DNA from: Platycnemis pennipes
Taxonomy: Eukaryota > Arthropoda > Insecta > Odonata > Platycnemididae
Direction: 5' to 3'
DNA length: 64,000 bases
Assembly (NCBI GenBank): GCA_933228895.1
Contig: OW121848.1
Span: 92,213,470-92,277,469, forward strand
Positions 10,079-20,690 of this stretch are shown in pieces (positions within the stretch are counted from its first letter, which is position 1; the number at the start of each line of letters is the position of its first letter). The position numbers and the translations under genes are program-made. A model generated the notes under the pieces. It saw only the letters and a program-made list of their open reading frames with translations, made no database searches and was not told the origin of the DNA.

Positions 10079-10573
10079 TAATTTCAAATAATCCTTCCGT
10101 AATTGTTATTCCCTGGAAATTGTTTAATTATCTAATATTAATGAGACCAACGACGGAAGACGCATCCGTGATGAGTTCTGCTGCGTTCGCGGCGACCGGG
10201 CAGGAGGCGCGAGCCGGCAGGAGGCGCGCGAGCGGCCTTCTGACAGTTGCGCCGCGACGCTGCGTGGGTGGTGCATAATTACGCGCGGTCTCGCACTCAA
10301 AATAGACAATTTGTGGCTTAACGGCTGCAGATACGTACAAATGGACGAAATTTTTGCCCTAAAGGGTCGCAACTCGGCAAAATCCATGGGGAACCACTTT
10401 AAAACATGAATTTTTCTATTTTCAGCCCCCCTCCCCATAAATGGCCACGGCGCGAGGGTCTAGGGTTGACCTAGAGGTTTCAAATTTTTCTGGTGTCATT
10501 TTGAGTCACTTTGACAACTTTTTCCAGAGGGCCAAGTTTCTCCGCGAAAAATCGATTTTTCCGATCCGCCCTA
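10079..10573 (-). repeat. right terminal inverted repeat
   Basis: Reverse complement of 6980-7475 with a few substitutions and one 1-bp length difference. The near identity suggests a young insertion or gene conversion between the ends. Confidence 0.9.
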
Positions 10574-11037
10574 ATGCACAATCTTGCAAGTTTTTTTTTG
10601 TAATTATCTCGGATGGGATGTACGGCAAATTCATCTTGAACAAAGGTATTGCTTTCGCAACTATCCGTTAATGTTGTGGGTATTACGTCTTTGGGAATCG
10701 TTGATTCACACCGAATCACCACTTGTCTTTCAGCCTTCTTACTTTGATTTTTGCGTAATTTCTTGGTGAGACGATTCTTAACAGCTTTTAAATCATTTCT
10801 AAGGTCGTTGATCATAACTGCCATTTTGGAAACGATCTCTTCACAACCCATTCCGTAGAAAACACATCTCCAGAATACCAACTTCAATTCACTAATCACT
10901 TTTAACTGCAGATCAGTTAACCCTGTACACTCATAATGGAAAGTGTATCGGCAAAATCCACAGGAGATAAACTTTTCTGGGCTATTTACGGTATTCTTAC
11001 AACTGGTGTACACAGCCTCTGCAGCGCGAGATGCCAT
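10574..11037 (-). pseudogene. PHD-finger-like ORF split by the transposon
   Basis: The minus-strand ORF starts MASRAAEAVYTSCKNT at 11037. It carries a Cys/His array (CGFCRYTFHYECTGL, then FWRC) resembling a PHD zinc finger, followed by a basic region (NRLTKKLRKNQSKKAE) that could be a coiled coil. PHD-like fingers at the N-terminus are common in ORF1 proteins of insect non-LTR retrotransposons, which is my preferred reading; a host PHD protein is possible. The transposon lies at its 3' end: joined across one target duplication copy, the frame stops two codons later near 6965. At least one expected zinc ligand in the first Cys pair is missing. Confidence 0.5.
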
Positions 11038-11092
11038 ACTTCTATGAATAATCTATATATGTCATTCCATTCAATTTTAATGTAATCATATA

Positions 11093-12122
11093 GGTCATTC
11101 CATGTCGAATCGACCAGGTGATTGCCCTTAGGGTCACCGATTTTGACTAAATTTGGCATAACAGCTCCCTTTGATAATAAAATGAAAACCCTAAGTCGTT
11201 TTGCAAAAAACGTAACCGTTTATGAAATATTGCAACGTTGCAAAATTCGAATTTTGCAAGAGTTACTACACATTTTATGGTACATCTCAGAGACTTTTTG
11301 AGATACAGATGTGCTTAAAGGCTTATTTTAGAGGTCTTGAATTTTACAAATATAATAAGGGGTTACCTTGTGAAATATAAACAATTTTATAAAGTTTGTA
11401 AAAAATTTTAAAGATTCACATTGCTTTATTGGCGACCACAATCAAGCCAGGTGCCGCTCTTCATAGATTCTAAGGCTGTGGTCACACCTGGGCAAAAAAA
11501 ATAGCGACATGCACGGGTAAAGAGTTGGTATACGGTTAAAAATTGGTAAGAAGAAGATGAATGAGAAAGTTACAGAGATCTGAAGACATCACAGTACCAT
11601 AACGTCAGCTGATAGGCGGGTGACCGGTGACCGTCGGGCATCACGCCTTCACTCAAAAATATTTTTCTTACTTAAATGAAATATTACCTCAGGCAAACTT
11701 TTTTATTTTGCAGAGGAGGGTTGTGTCTACGACATATAAAAAAATGAGCGGACTCGAAGGTGTAGGTACATCGTCAAAACTCGATTTGAAACTTTAAAAT
11801 TGTTTTAAACGTTATAAAATTGCTTATATTTCGCAATGTAATCCCTTATTATATTTTTCCAATTCAAGACCTTTAAAATAAGCTCTTTAGCACGTCTGTA
11901 TCTCAAATAGTCTCTGAGATATACAGTAAAATGTGTAGTAACTTAAGCAAAATTCGAATTTTGCAACGTTGCAATACTTCAGAAACGGTTACGTTTTTTG
12001 CAAATCGACTTTAGGGTTTTCATTTTCTTATCAAATGGAGCCGTTATGCTAAATTTGGTCAAAATCGGTGACCCTAGGGGTCTTTTTTTTCGATTTTCTG
12101 GTCGAATTGACGTGGAATGACC
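11093..12122. mobile_element. 1.03-kb foldback element with diverged ~320-bp inverted repeats
   Basis: The left end GGTCATTCCATGTC and right end GACGTGGAATGACC are inverted. The symmetry continues inward for about 320 bp (for example GCAACGTTGCAAAATTCGAA against TTCGAATTTTGCAACGTTGC). The arms are clearly diverged. The ~350-bp centre carries no ORF. I recognise the GGTCATTCCA end as a type that recurs in insect DNA but cannot assign a superfamily. No clear target duplication is seen beyond ATA. Confidence 0.7.
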
Positions 12123-13673
12123 CATATCTATATATATTAATTTTGTAGCGTGTCAGTCAGTCATTCTGTATCCGTTTTGTTTTGTTCTCTCCCAAGTTTT
12201 GAGCTAAAAGGGTGATGTTTGGTGCGTTGAGTGTGGATTCTCTGTCTGTATGATTTGGTAGTAGTTTTGGATTTTTAGCAGTTTGTGGTGTAGAGAAAAA
12301 TGCAAAAAACGTGGTTCGTGGAAGGCAGTTGTCTGTACGCATATGTGTTTGCAGCGCACGAGGCTGGTTCATTAATTTGAGGTAATCTCAGAAGGCACCG
12401 GTCGGATTAAAGTGGGAGTGGTGTCGTTTGAAAGACGAAAGCTGGACGCATTGCTTAGTCGTATTTTTATATTCGTTGTTTAGCCGAAAATTGTGAAAAT
12501 TTAAGCATGAAAAAATGGTGTGTTCCCTATCTTTTAACATGGGAAACCAGTTGCTATGCAACTTTGTTTACTTTGCTAAGTAAATGTGTTTGCGTTTTTG
12601 GTTAAGTAGAGTAAAAGTAAAGTAAAAAGTCATGTTATCATAAATCTCAATCCTTCCTCTACATAACACAGTTGGAATGAATGCGCTAATGAACACCGTT
12701 TTTGCAGGATAAATATTCGAAGTTCGTGACTGTTAAGCTCACATCTACCTACTTTTTAATAGTTGAAACAAAGTTATAAAACGTTTATTATGTATTAATG
12801 TTTATTGCTAAATCAGCAGGTATAATTCAAAAATACACCCACTATTTTAAAATTATCAGTGGCTGTCCTACACCCAAACCATTCTGTTTTTTATCAATTT
12901 AAAATAAAACATTCACTTATATCTCCACATAAAAGACTGTGACTATTAAGGTAATTTCGCACCTTTAATAAACCAGATTAAAAACAAGTGTTAGAAAAAC
13001 AATACTCTGTAAGCATGTAGATTACTTAGAAGTAGTGTAAACTATGAGTGGACACGATAGGCTCAACTCTGTATTGGTCATATGGTGAAAGAGTTGCATT
13101 TAGAGTTGGACAGATTAGGATATGTCTTAAATTTTGGTAGGTATATTCACTTCATGAAGAAGTTTTAGAACACAATCGATACGTTTGAAATTGTCACCCA
13201 ATATCTTGCTCAGATCCCCAAATATTTTGTGGTATTTGCGTTCCATCCTACATTTTACACAGTTGACAAGCAGGTGTTTCACCTAAAATATTTCATAAAT
13301 CTCAAAAAACCAATTCTAAAAAAAAATTTACCATGACGATTCCAGAAAAATATTATACCAACCTATACATTGCTTTGGGTATAATATTTACCAAATATTA
13401 CGTGAAAACCATTCGATCGACTGTTCTAAAACCTCCTAGAACATTCCATTTTTCATTAATTAAAAAAAATTCACTTACATACCCGCCTAAAATATTTGAA
13501 AAGGCCAAAAGGACCAATTCTATTTTTAATCCACCCAGACGATCCCAGAAAAATATCACAGCCACCGCAGTTTGTGGTGTAGAGAAATATGCAAAAAAAG
13601 GTGGTTTAGAGAGTGGGAGACAACATATAATGAAAATATGGTGTAGAAAAAGTACAAAAACATGTAGGAAATT
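12123..13673. other. non-coding region with a short internal duplication
   Basis: A block GCAGTTTGTGGTGTAGAGAA followed by ATGCAAAAAA occurs near 12281 and again near 13568. The ORFs in the area (minus 12157-12372, plus 13333-13713) have no recognisable motifs and low-complexity composition. No gene is called. Confidence 0.4.
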
Positions 13674-15021
13674 GAGTAGTCCGTTTGCAAAAGCCGATTA
13701 CTGCAATTTTTAAAGAAATTCAAATTATTATCAGGTTTGATTAAAAATGTGATTAGGCATACATTAGACGTTTTTATTTAAAATATGCAGCTTATAGCCG
13801 TTCAATGACCGGTAGAAAATGGGGGCGTTTACTCGGAACCAAAATCGCAATTTTGTACACGAAATTGTTAGATGGAAACGAAAAAAAAATTTTAGTGAAA
13901 AAATTAATCTTCTAACCACAACCATTCACTCATAAATCAAAAATTAAAATAAGCAAAAGGTGACGCCCACCGAAAATGCCGCTGTGATAACATTGACGTC
14001 ACTTTCCTCCCGTCCTTGACTGCTTTCAGGGGAGGGGGAAGGGAGTGGAGTGGGGTTCTCGGAAGGTCTGCTCGCACAGATGCTGTCGCAATCGCTACCA
14101 TTGGCCGAGTCAGCTGTGTCCTCCCCTTTGCGATAAGGCGAAGTAGCTTCGCGGACTCAGTTCTGATTCGACGAAGTCGATATACGTAAGAGGTTGCTCC
14201 ACGCCCACTTTTCCGAAAGGGTTAAAAACATCAGTTTTTCGCCGCTTATAACTCGGGAAATAATTGTCGGATCAAAACACGGAAAAATACGAGTCTTTTT
14301 ATTTTACAAACTCTATCAGATTCGGCAATAAAAAAATATGGTAAACGACCCCATTGTATACGGTTGCAAAAACCTGTTAAATTATCAGGCGTTACTATGT
14401 AGTTAGTACGTGAAGCCCCAGTTACAATCAAGAAGATCGAGATTTGGTTCCCTATTGTTGGAAATTCATTCATCCCGCCAGACCGAGTTTTTGGAAATTT
14501 AGAAAGGCAATTTCGGAAATTCAGCGTCTACTTGTTCCCTTCTGTCTACTTGAGAATATTGAAGAAACACGCCACGGTCATTCGTTTGGGAGAAGAATGC
14601 CCAGTCCGTGATTGCAAGTTATATGCAGAAGACTTAATCAAGATCCCAGCAGTTGTCATTTTCATTCAGAGATTGACACGTTTTTAAAATAAACACCTAC
14701 TATTAAAAACCCCATTAACTTCATCAATGAAAGTTTATTGATAAAGGAAGGTAATTCAGTATATTAAAATATTTAGTTTCAAAAGCTGTTAAATGCATTA
14801 TCCAGTTGCAAAACCCAATAACTACAAAATAAATGCTAAAGTATCCTCTTTACAATCTGTAATATTTTTCATACTGTCATACCAATAAATTTGTATATTT
14901 TTCTAAATTTCATACTAAAAAATTATGCTTGCATCAGCTGAAGAAAAAATTTGATAATATTTTTTCACTTTCCCAAGTTTCGCTTCCGATGCAGTTAACG
15001 GCTTTTGCAACCGGACTACTC
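13674..15021. mobile_element. 1.35-kb inverted-repeat element flanked by AATT
   Basis: The left end GAGTAGTCCGTTTGCAAAAG and right end CTTTTGCAACCGGACTACTC are imperfect terminal inverted repeats of ~35 bp. AATT flanks both sides (13670-13673 and 15022-15025), suggesting a 4-bp target duplication. Related TTGCAAAA motifs recur internally (about 14363 and 14799). No transposase is recognised, so it looks non-autonomous. Confidence 0.55.
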
Positions 15022-15025
15022 AATT

Positions 15026-15422
15026 AGAGTGGGACACATTTCTCTATTTATAAAATAGCCTTTTCCTTCTCTCTGCATACGAAATGCATATGAAAATTTG
15101 GTGCACAAAAGTGTAAAAAATGAAAAGACTACTTTGAGTAGTGAAGCAGTAACTGCCAGCCTGAAGCACAAGCACTACTGCCACCTATTGGTAATGCATC
15201 ATCAGTAGTTTCCAAACACTTTGTTAAACCTCATTTGACACTAGAATTATGGAATTAAATGCATTATATGCAGGATCTTTGCCTCTATGAAATGGTTAGC
15301 ATTTGAGTTTGGTACTCTACTCAGTGTACTAAAGTGAGCATTTCACAGCGGAATAAAAAAAATGAATTTTTTTACTCCAAAATGTTTACTTATGTTTCAC
15401 AAACTAATCCAAAATTGTTTCC
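15026..15422. other. non-coding flank
   Basis: No gene is seen. It carries a weak repeat of the sequence that flanks the preceding element on its left (AGAGTGGGA and ATGAAAAT-TGGTG blocks). Confidence 0.35.
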
Positions 15423-15450
15423 ATTAATAATAATAATAAATAAATAAAAT
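15423..15450 (+). repeat. TAA-rich microsatellite at the 5' edge of the R4/Dong-like element
   Basis: ATTAATAATAATAATAAATA-type repeat directly before the retrotransposon. TAA repeats are the known target of Dong (R4 clade) elements. Confidence 0.7.
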
Positions 15451-15452
15451 AA

Positions 15453-17775
15453 TTGGAAAGCACGATAAGCTACGATGAGACGACTACCAGGCAGAGAAAT
15501 ATTCATCGTAAAATTTCTCTGCGGGACCAACAACTGTCCCAGTTGAATGGCATCGTAGATATGATCCTGACCGAAACGAGTAGCCTCTGGGAAATAGACT
15601 GCGTGGTGTATGCTGCCGCCACACTGTTGGCATCTCCCCGAGTGCCTTCCACTTGGGAGATTAAAGCAGCAAACAGGCTTAAACAGCTTAATGCCAAAAT
15701 CACGCTGGCAAGACAACAGGTGTCGAGATTTCAGTGTGTGATGGATTACCTTTCCTCCGTTCGGGCCTTTACGCCGAAGGTCAAGCGCATTGCGCGTGCA
15801 ATCCGGAGAGACCACCACACACTGAACAAAAGAGTGCTGCTTATCCTTAAGCAGCACGAGGTGGATAGAGTGCGGGCACTTACAACGGCGAGGAAGAAGT
15901 TGGTCGAAAGGACCCACGCCAGGAAGGAGAACTCCACCTTTTCCTTTCAGCCGTCCCGCCTCTTCCGACCCCCTCCACCTGTTTTCCAAACACCACCAAC
16001 TGTCCCGGAGGTGGAACGTTTCTGGAAGGACATCTACGAGACTAGGAAGCCATTCAACGAAGGTACTCCAGCTATTGCCCACTTTAAAGAGTTTTGTGAC
16101 CGCCACCTAAAAGATATGGATCGTCCCATCGCAGTCACGGAAAGTGATGTGAAGAAGGCCTTCTCTGGCAAGAAGAACTTCACTGCTCCAGGAATGGACG
16201 CAGTGAATAACTTCTGGTGGAAGAAGTTCTCTTCCACGCACAAACACCTGGCCAGAATCTTCACATCCTTCCTGTCAGGGACGGAGCCAATTCCGTCCTG
16301 GCTGACTGAGGGGCGAACGGTCCTAATACCGAAAAAGGGAGACTTGTCCGATCCGAAGAATTACCGCCCTATAACCTGTCTCAACACTGTATACAAGGCG
16401 TTCACTTCCATCTTGAACGACCTTATCCTCCGCCACGTCCAACCGGTATGGGAGGAAGTGTACGAGCAGAGGTGCTCGAAGAAAGGCATCGCGGGATGCA
16501 AGGACAACCTGCTCATTGATAGGTGTGTGAGCAAGAACAAGGTTCTTGCGACCAACACCTTCGCGGTTCCAAAACTGCTCTACACCTTCGGTTGCATCAA
16601 ATGGATTGTCAACGAGCTGCAAAACCTCGACAGGGAAACGAGGAAAATGATGACCATGTTCCGTAGTCTTCATCCGAAGTCTTCCGTCGCCAGATTGTAT
16701 CTCCCGAGAAGGCTAGGTGGTAGAGGGCTGATAAGCCTGGAGTGCCTTCATGACAGAGTAGTCCTCGATACGGCTTGCCGCGTGTTCCACAGCACGGACC
16801 CCCTTATGCTGCTCGTGAAGAAACACGAGAGTGTCGGCAAAGGGGCGTTCCTATTCCAGGCGGCGAAAAGGGCAGCAGACGGCCTCGGTTTGGACTTGGA
16901 CCTTACTTCCAGCGGAGAAGCGTGCGACAAATCAATCTTGTCGCTGAAGGCGGACGTGTTAAAGCTCGAAATAAAGAATGCGGAGCAAAAGATCCTGCTC
17001 CCCAAGCATACCAGGAAGCCCATGCATGGAAGTTTCTATCGAAACTTGGAAACGCATGGGCTATCGAAGGAGCTCACGTTCGCCTTCCTGCGCTCCGCAG
17101 GTCTGAAGTCCGAGACCGAGGGATTCGTGCTCGCGTGCCAGGATGGTGTCATCAACACCCTCGTGTACAGTCGCCTCATCATTGGGGCAAACGTGACGGA
17201 CACGAGATGCAGAGCGTGCCGAAGGCAGCCGGAGACTTTAGGTCATCTCCGGCTGCAGCTTTTATGCGAAGAACGCATATATAAACCGGCACAACTCAGC
17301 TCTGCGGTTGTTGTATTACCATCTAAGACACCATTTCGGTATAGACGCGAATCCGGTGCTGCCTTACGTCCCTGGAGACATCGAGTCCGTCGTGGAGAAC
17401 GATAAGTGTAAGATCTGGTGCAATTATTCCTTCTCCACCTCCAGGCAATTGGAGGCGACGAAGCCTGATCTCTCTCATGCCATGTTCGTGATCGAGTTTT
17501 CGGCACCGGTCGAAACGAACATGGCAGCGAGGGAGATTGAAAAAAGGACTAAATATCAAGATCTGCTGTGTGAACTCCGGCAAATGTACGCGGGGTACTC
17601 TGTGAAACTGGTAGTCCTCATCGTGGGCGTGCTTGGTGGTGTCAAGAGCTCACTGGTCGAAAATCTCAAGTGCATCCCAGCGTGCAGGGCGCGAGCGGAT
17701 GCAAGTGCAATGCAGAAGGCTGTCCTTCTCGGGTCTCTCCGCCTGCTTCGTGCGCATGACCCAAATGCCGGGTAG
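15453..17775 (+). pseudogene. R4/Dong-like retrotransposon polyprotein, copy 1 (RT palm deleted)
   Basis: A 650-codon frame starts MESTISYDETTTRQ at 15453. It holds the RT fingers with VLIPKKGDLSDPKNYRPITC (about 16318-16380) and GIAGCKDNLLIDRC, typical of R4/Dong. At about 16532 it jumps to KNKVLATNTFAVPKLLYTFG, so the whole RT palm including the F/YxDD motif is missing. The downstream thumb block has LHPKSSVARLYLPRRLGGRG. Near 17215 a Cys-rich motif CRACRRQPETLGHL marks the zinc knuckle. After a frameshift around 17300 the frame continues from 17308 to 17775 with a restriction-like endonuclease region (KPDL, FVIEFSAP, EKRTKYQDLL). It is inactive because of the palm deletion and frameshift. 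Confidence 0.85.
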
Positions 17776-17922
17776 CCACCTATCCACCGGTGGCGGACGT
17801 GGCTACCCCAAGGCACGACCCCTCTCGAGTCTCCGGCAATTATGACGGCAACGAAACCTGATGCTAACCGGAGACTCGGAGGTGGATGTTACAAATAGTA
17901 GCAATTATAATAATAATAGGTT
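17776..17922 (+). other. 3' UTR and TAA-type tail of R4/Dong-like copy 1
   Basis: After the stop at 17775 a short GC-rich UTR with a small hairpin (TATCCACCGGTGG) leads to ATTATAATAATAATAG at about 17906-17921. TAA-type repeats therefore flank both ends of the copy. Confidence 0.65.
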
Positions 17923-18616
17923 GTGTCCTGCATCGAACGCCTATTACCACTGTGGAAGACGCGCTTCGCCATACCATCTGGCAAGAAGACCGTCTACACG
18001 GATTTGGTAGCGTACCACCGTGGCGTTTTTCAAGGCGATAGCCTCAGTCCCCTCCTGTTCTGTTTATCTCTCCTCCCACTGTCCGTTCAGTTGAGACGAG
18101 GTAGGGGTAGCATATATATGTGCGGTGTCCCGTCAAAAAGGGAGCATAAGGTCACCCATCTTTTTTATATGGATGACCTGAAGCTTTATGCTTCTAGCGT
18201 GAAAGACCTGCGCTTGGCGTTGGACACCGTACGCAGATACATTTTGGATATAGGGATGGAATTCGGATTGGACAAATGCGCGACCATCCATCTGGCGAAA
18301 GGAAAGATTTCGGAAGACTGGGAAGACGTGTAGCTCGTTGACGGACACGCTATTCGTCATCTTGATGATGACGAAGCGTATGAATATCTCGGCGTCCCCC
18401 AGTGCCGGATGCAGGAGGTGAGAGCAGTGAAGGAAAGGCTTACAGCCAAATGCAGGCAGACTCACAGGAGAATCTGGAGCTCTGGCCTGTTTGGCAAGAA
18501 CAAGGTTCTTGCGACTAACATCTTCGCGGTTCCGACACTGCTCTACACCTTCGGTTGCATCAAAACGAATGTCAACGAGCTGCAAAACCTCGACAGGGGA
18601 ACGAGGAAGATGATGG
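17923..18616 (+). pseudogene. R4/Dong-like retrotransposon fragment, copy 2 (contains the RT palm)
   Basis: Immediately after the tail of copy 1 the sequence reads CIERLLPLWKTRFAIPSGKK, then HRGVFQGDSLSPLLFCLSLL, and the catalytic THLFYMDDLKLYAS near 18160-18195. After a stop at 18333 it continues with DDDEAYEYLGVPQ and KNKVLATNIFAVPTLLYTFG (about 18494-18555), overlapping copy 1, and ends at RKMM where a hAT-like element begins. It supplies the part of the RT that copy 1 lacks. It is truncated at both ends and has in-frame stops. Confidence 0.85.
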
Positions 18617-19181
18617 CGGGGTGGCGAACCTATGGCACGCGGAGCTGGGAGGGCGCTCGATCGGTACCTCTATCTCACTTGCAGAGGCCTGCAAACGGGC
18701 GCGAAGTCCGGGAAACCCTCGCCCGCCCGTGCCGGGCGCCCCCACCCGTGTTCGCCTCCGCCCGTGTGACGTAGACGCCCGATCGTGCCCGTTCGCCCCG
18801 GGTTGCTCGGCCAAACTGAGGGGAGGGGTGGTAAAAGAGTGAGCGAAAAATATTGCAAACGGCAAAGACCGTTGAGAAAGATATGCGGCGGTGACGATCT
18901 TAGGACGGTCACCCGGTCTGGAGGCGGGCGCCCACACAGCCGACGGGTGACCGTCTCATCTCGGCAAGTTCACCGTTAGGCCACATTCGTGACACTTCGG
19001 AAAAGTTCGTCAAATGTCTTCGGGTTGTGCCTCTCTCTTTATCTCTCGCATAAGTGCGGGCGACCCTCGCCCTTATTTTGCGACCGTGCGCAGGCCTCTA
19101 CTCACTTGATGGGTTGGCACGCGAGTATACTCTTATTTCATATACTTTGGCACTCAATCGCCAAAAGGTTCGCCACCCCTG
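18617..19181. mobile_element. non-autonomous hAT-like element
   Basis: The left end CGGGGTGGCGAACCTATGGC and right end GGTTCGCCACCCCTG are inverted and match the CAGGGGTGGCGAACC type of hAT terminus. The ~565-bp GC-rich interior has no transposase. It includes an internal inverted repeat GACGGTCACCCG / CGGGTGACCGTC (about 18903 and 18942). Flanking octamers do not match, so either the target duplication has decayed or one end is rearranged. It truncates R4/Dong-like copy 2. Confidence 0.6.
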
Positions 19182-20000
19182 CCCTAGGGATACAGCATGG
19201 ACTGTATTCCTAGGCAGTGTTAAGGAATTAACTCGCGACCGGCAGCACACTATCTCTCATTTTTAGCAACAACGTTATCATCGGTTAATGCGAGTCTGGC
19301 GAATGTAGGCGACCCGCGTGACATTCTGCTTTATTTTTTCCCGCGCCTCCTGGCCTATGGAGAAAAAGCCAAGAAATATATTTCTTTAATTTGTTGTAGT
19401 GCACGGAAAAAAATTTCATCTAATTTCTAGACCGGAGTTGCAAATCCTCTCCTTGCAGGATCTACCGTACCTACATTCCATTCATGGGGCGGCGCTTCGA
19501 TCGCTAAGCCGCGAAATTAAAAAATCTCCGATCGGGATCCGAATTGTTACTGTCTTCGGATTTGATTCCAGTAGGGAATGAAATGAAAGATCCGTGGATC
19601 TTTAGATCCGATCCGACCATCCTTAATTTTGGAGTGATACATTCGTAAATCTAATTTAAACAATATAAGTATAAAAATGTGAGTATTCAGATGTATGGGT
19701 TTGAAATTGAAGGTGATAAAATTTTCGATGCAATGACTGAAAGAAAAAATTTAACTGCGATAGGGATCGAAGAACTTCGCGCACCTCTCATTGTGCCCCT
19801 GATGCCGACGAATGTAGGCTATCCACGTGACATTCTACGTATTTTTGTCGCGATACCAAGGTAAGGGGAAAAAGTCTATTTCTTATAAATAATTGAAATG
19901 GTTCAAAAATGAAAATACGAGACTTATAATAGTCGTGGACAAAAATTGAAATTCGACGTCTTTCCGTAGGTCAGTCCTGAAAAGTTGTACAAGGGAGGAC
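19182..20000. other. unassigned region with a diverged ~100-bp direct repeat
   Basis: GCGAATGTAGGC then CGTGACATTCT occurs near 19299 and again (CGAATGTAGGCT, CGTGACATTCTACG) near 19810, each followed by a similar AAAAAG-TATTTCTT stretch. No gene is recognised. Confidence 0.4.
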
Positions 20001-20167
20001 TTTCCTACCAAAGGACTGGAAAAAAAGCGGTTCATAATTCAGTTCGTCGTATAAATGAAAAGTTTCATGAGGGAGGTTGGGGTCTCATGGGGTTACTTAC
20101 CGGACCAAAAAAACTGTATAAATGAGGTCATCGTATAAAAGAGGGTCGTATATCCGAGGTTCTACTG
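20001..20167 (-). mobile_element. pogo/Tigger-like transposon end
   Basis: On the minus strand it starts CAGTAGAACCTCGGATATAC after a TA dinucleotide (20168-20169). It then shows repeated TATACGA, TTTATACGATGACC and TTTATACAG motifs typical of pogo-type subterminal sequence. There is no transposase in the vicinity. Confidence 0.55.
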
Positions 20168-20237
20168 TAATATGTATGCCCAGCAGTTCAGCAACAGCTT
20201 GTTCCTTTAAAACTTCCATAATTTCCTCAGCGAAAGA

Positions 20238-20420
20238 GAATGTCTTGGCTGTTCAATTTGTAGAGCACCTGGCCAGAAATGATGGGTATCTGGGTTTGAG
20301 TCCCGGTCAAGGCGATTGATTTTTCTCTGGATTTTTCTGCTAATGATGCCCATGACAAATGTCATATATATAAATGTTTGATCCCTGTCAAGCGCCACAG
20401 TACTTATTTAAATTGATTTG
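20238..20420 (+). mobile_element. tRNA-derived SINE
   Basis: The head reads TGGCTGTTCAATTTGTAGAG followed by CACCTGGCC (A-box region about 20247). The B-box GGTTTGAGTCC is at 20293-20303 within TCTGGGTTTGAGTCCCGGTC, close to a tRNA T-arm. A non-tRNA body and AT-rich tail follow (GATTTTTCTCTGG and on). A-to-B spacing and the weak anticodon arm indicate a SINE and not a tRNA gene. Confidence 0.65.
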
Positions 20421-20439
20421 TAAATATATAACAAATGGA

Positions 20440-20690
20440 CATAATACTTATCTTTACGATAAATTTCGAGCTTAGAAGGTGAGTGGGTAGATTTACATGG
20501 TAGTGTTGATCTAGCAGAGGTACAGGGTTTTATTCTCACCAGAGTAGAGTTTGAACATGTCCTGCCAAAAAGCCTAGGTGTTTTCCTGGATATTTTTGGG
20601 CGGGTGAAGGTAAAAAATACTGTCCCTCCTACCCTGATTTGTGAATTGCACACATCATTGGGCATAGTATTTGATGAACCCCGCCCTCAC
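20440..20690 (+). mobile_element. possible second SINE-like repeat
   Basis: GGTAGTGTTGATCTAGCAGA then GGTACAGGGTTTTATTCTCA looks like a degenerate tRNA-like head with a B-box-like GGTTTTATTCT, followed by a body resembling that of other SINEs. Weak evidence. Confidence 0.3.

Larger units (their letters stand above)
6980..10573. mobile_element. 3.6-kb DNA transposon with long terminal inverted repeats
   Basis: A 3594-bp element starts TAGGGCGGATCGG and ends CCGATCCGCCCTA. It has ~496-bp terminal inverted repeats (6980-7475 and 10079-10573) that differ by only a few bases and one T indel. A perfect 8-bp target duplication ATGCACAA flanks it. 8-bp duplications and TA-starting ends are seen in hAT (and P) elements. 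The internal minus-strand transposase relic is of a type I know only as uncharacterised multicopy proteins in aphids, Hydra and other animals, so I leave the superfamily open. It is inserted near the end of a PHD-like ORF. Confidence 0.85.

Noticed and set aside
15390..16106. 238-codon minus-strand frame opposite the R4/Dong-like ORF, and other antisense frames there
   Set aside because: Shadow of the plus-strand polyprotein, which has clear RT and zinc-knuckle motifs.
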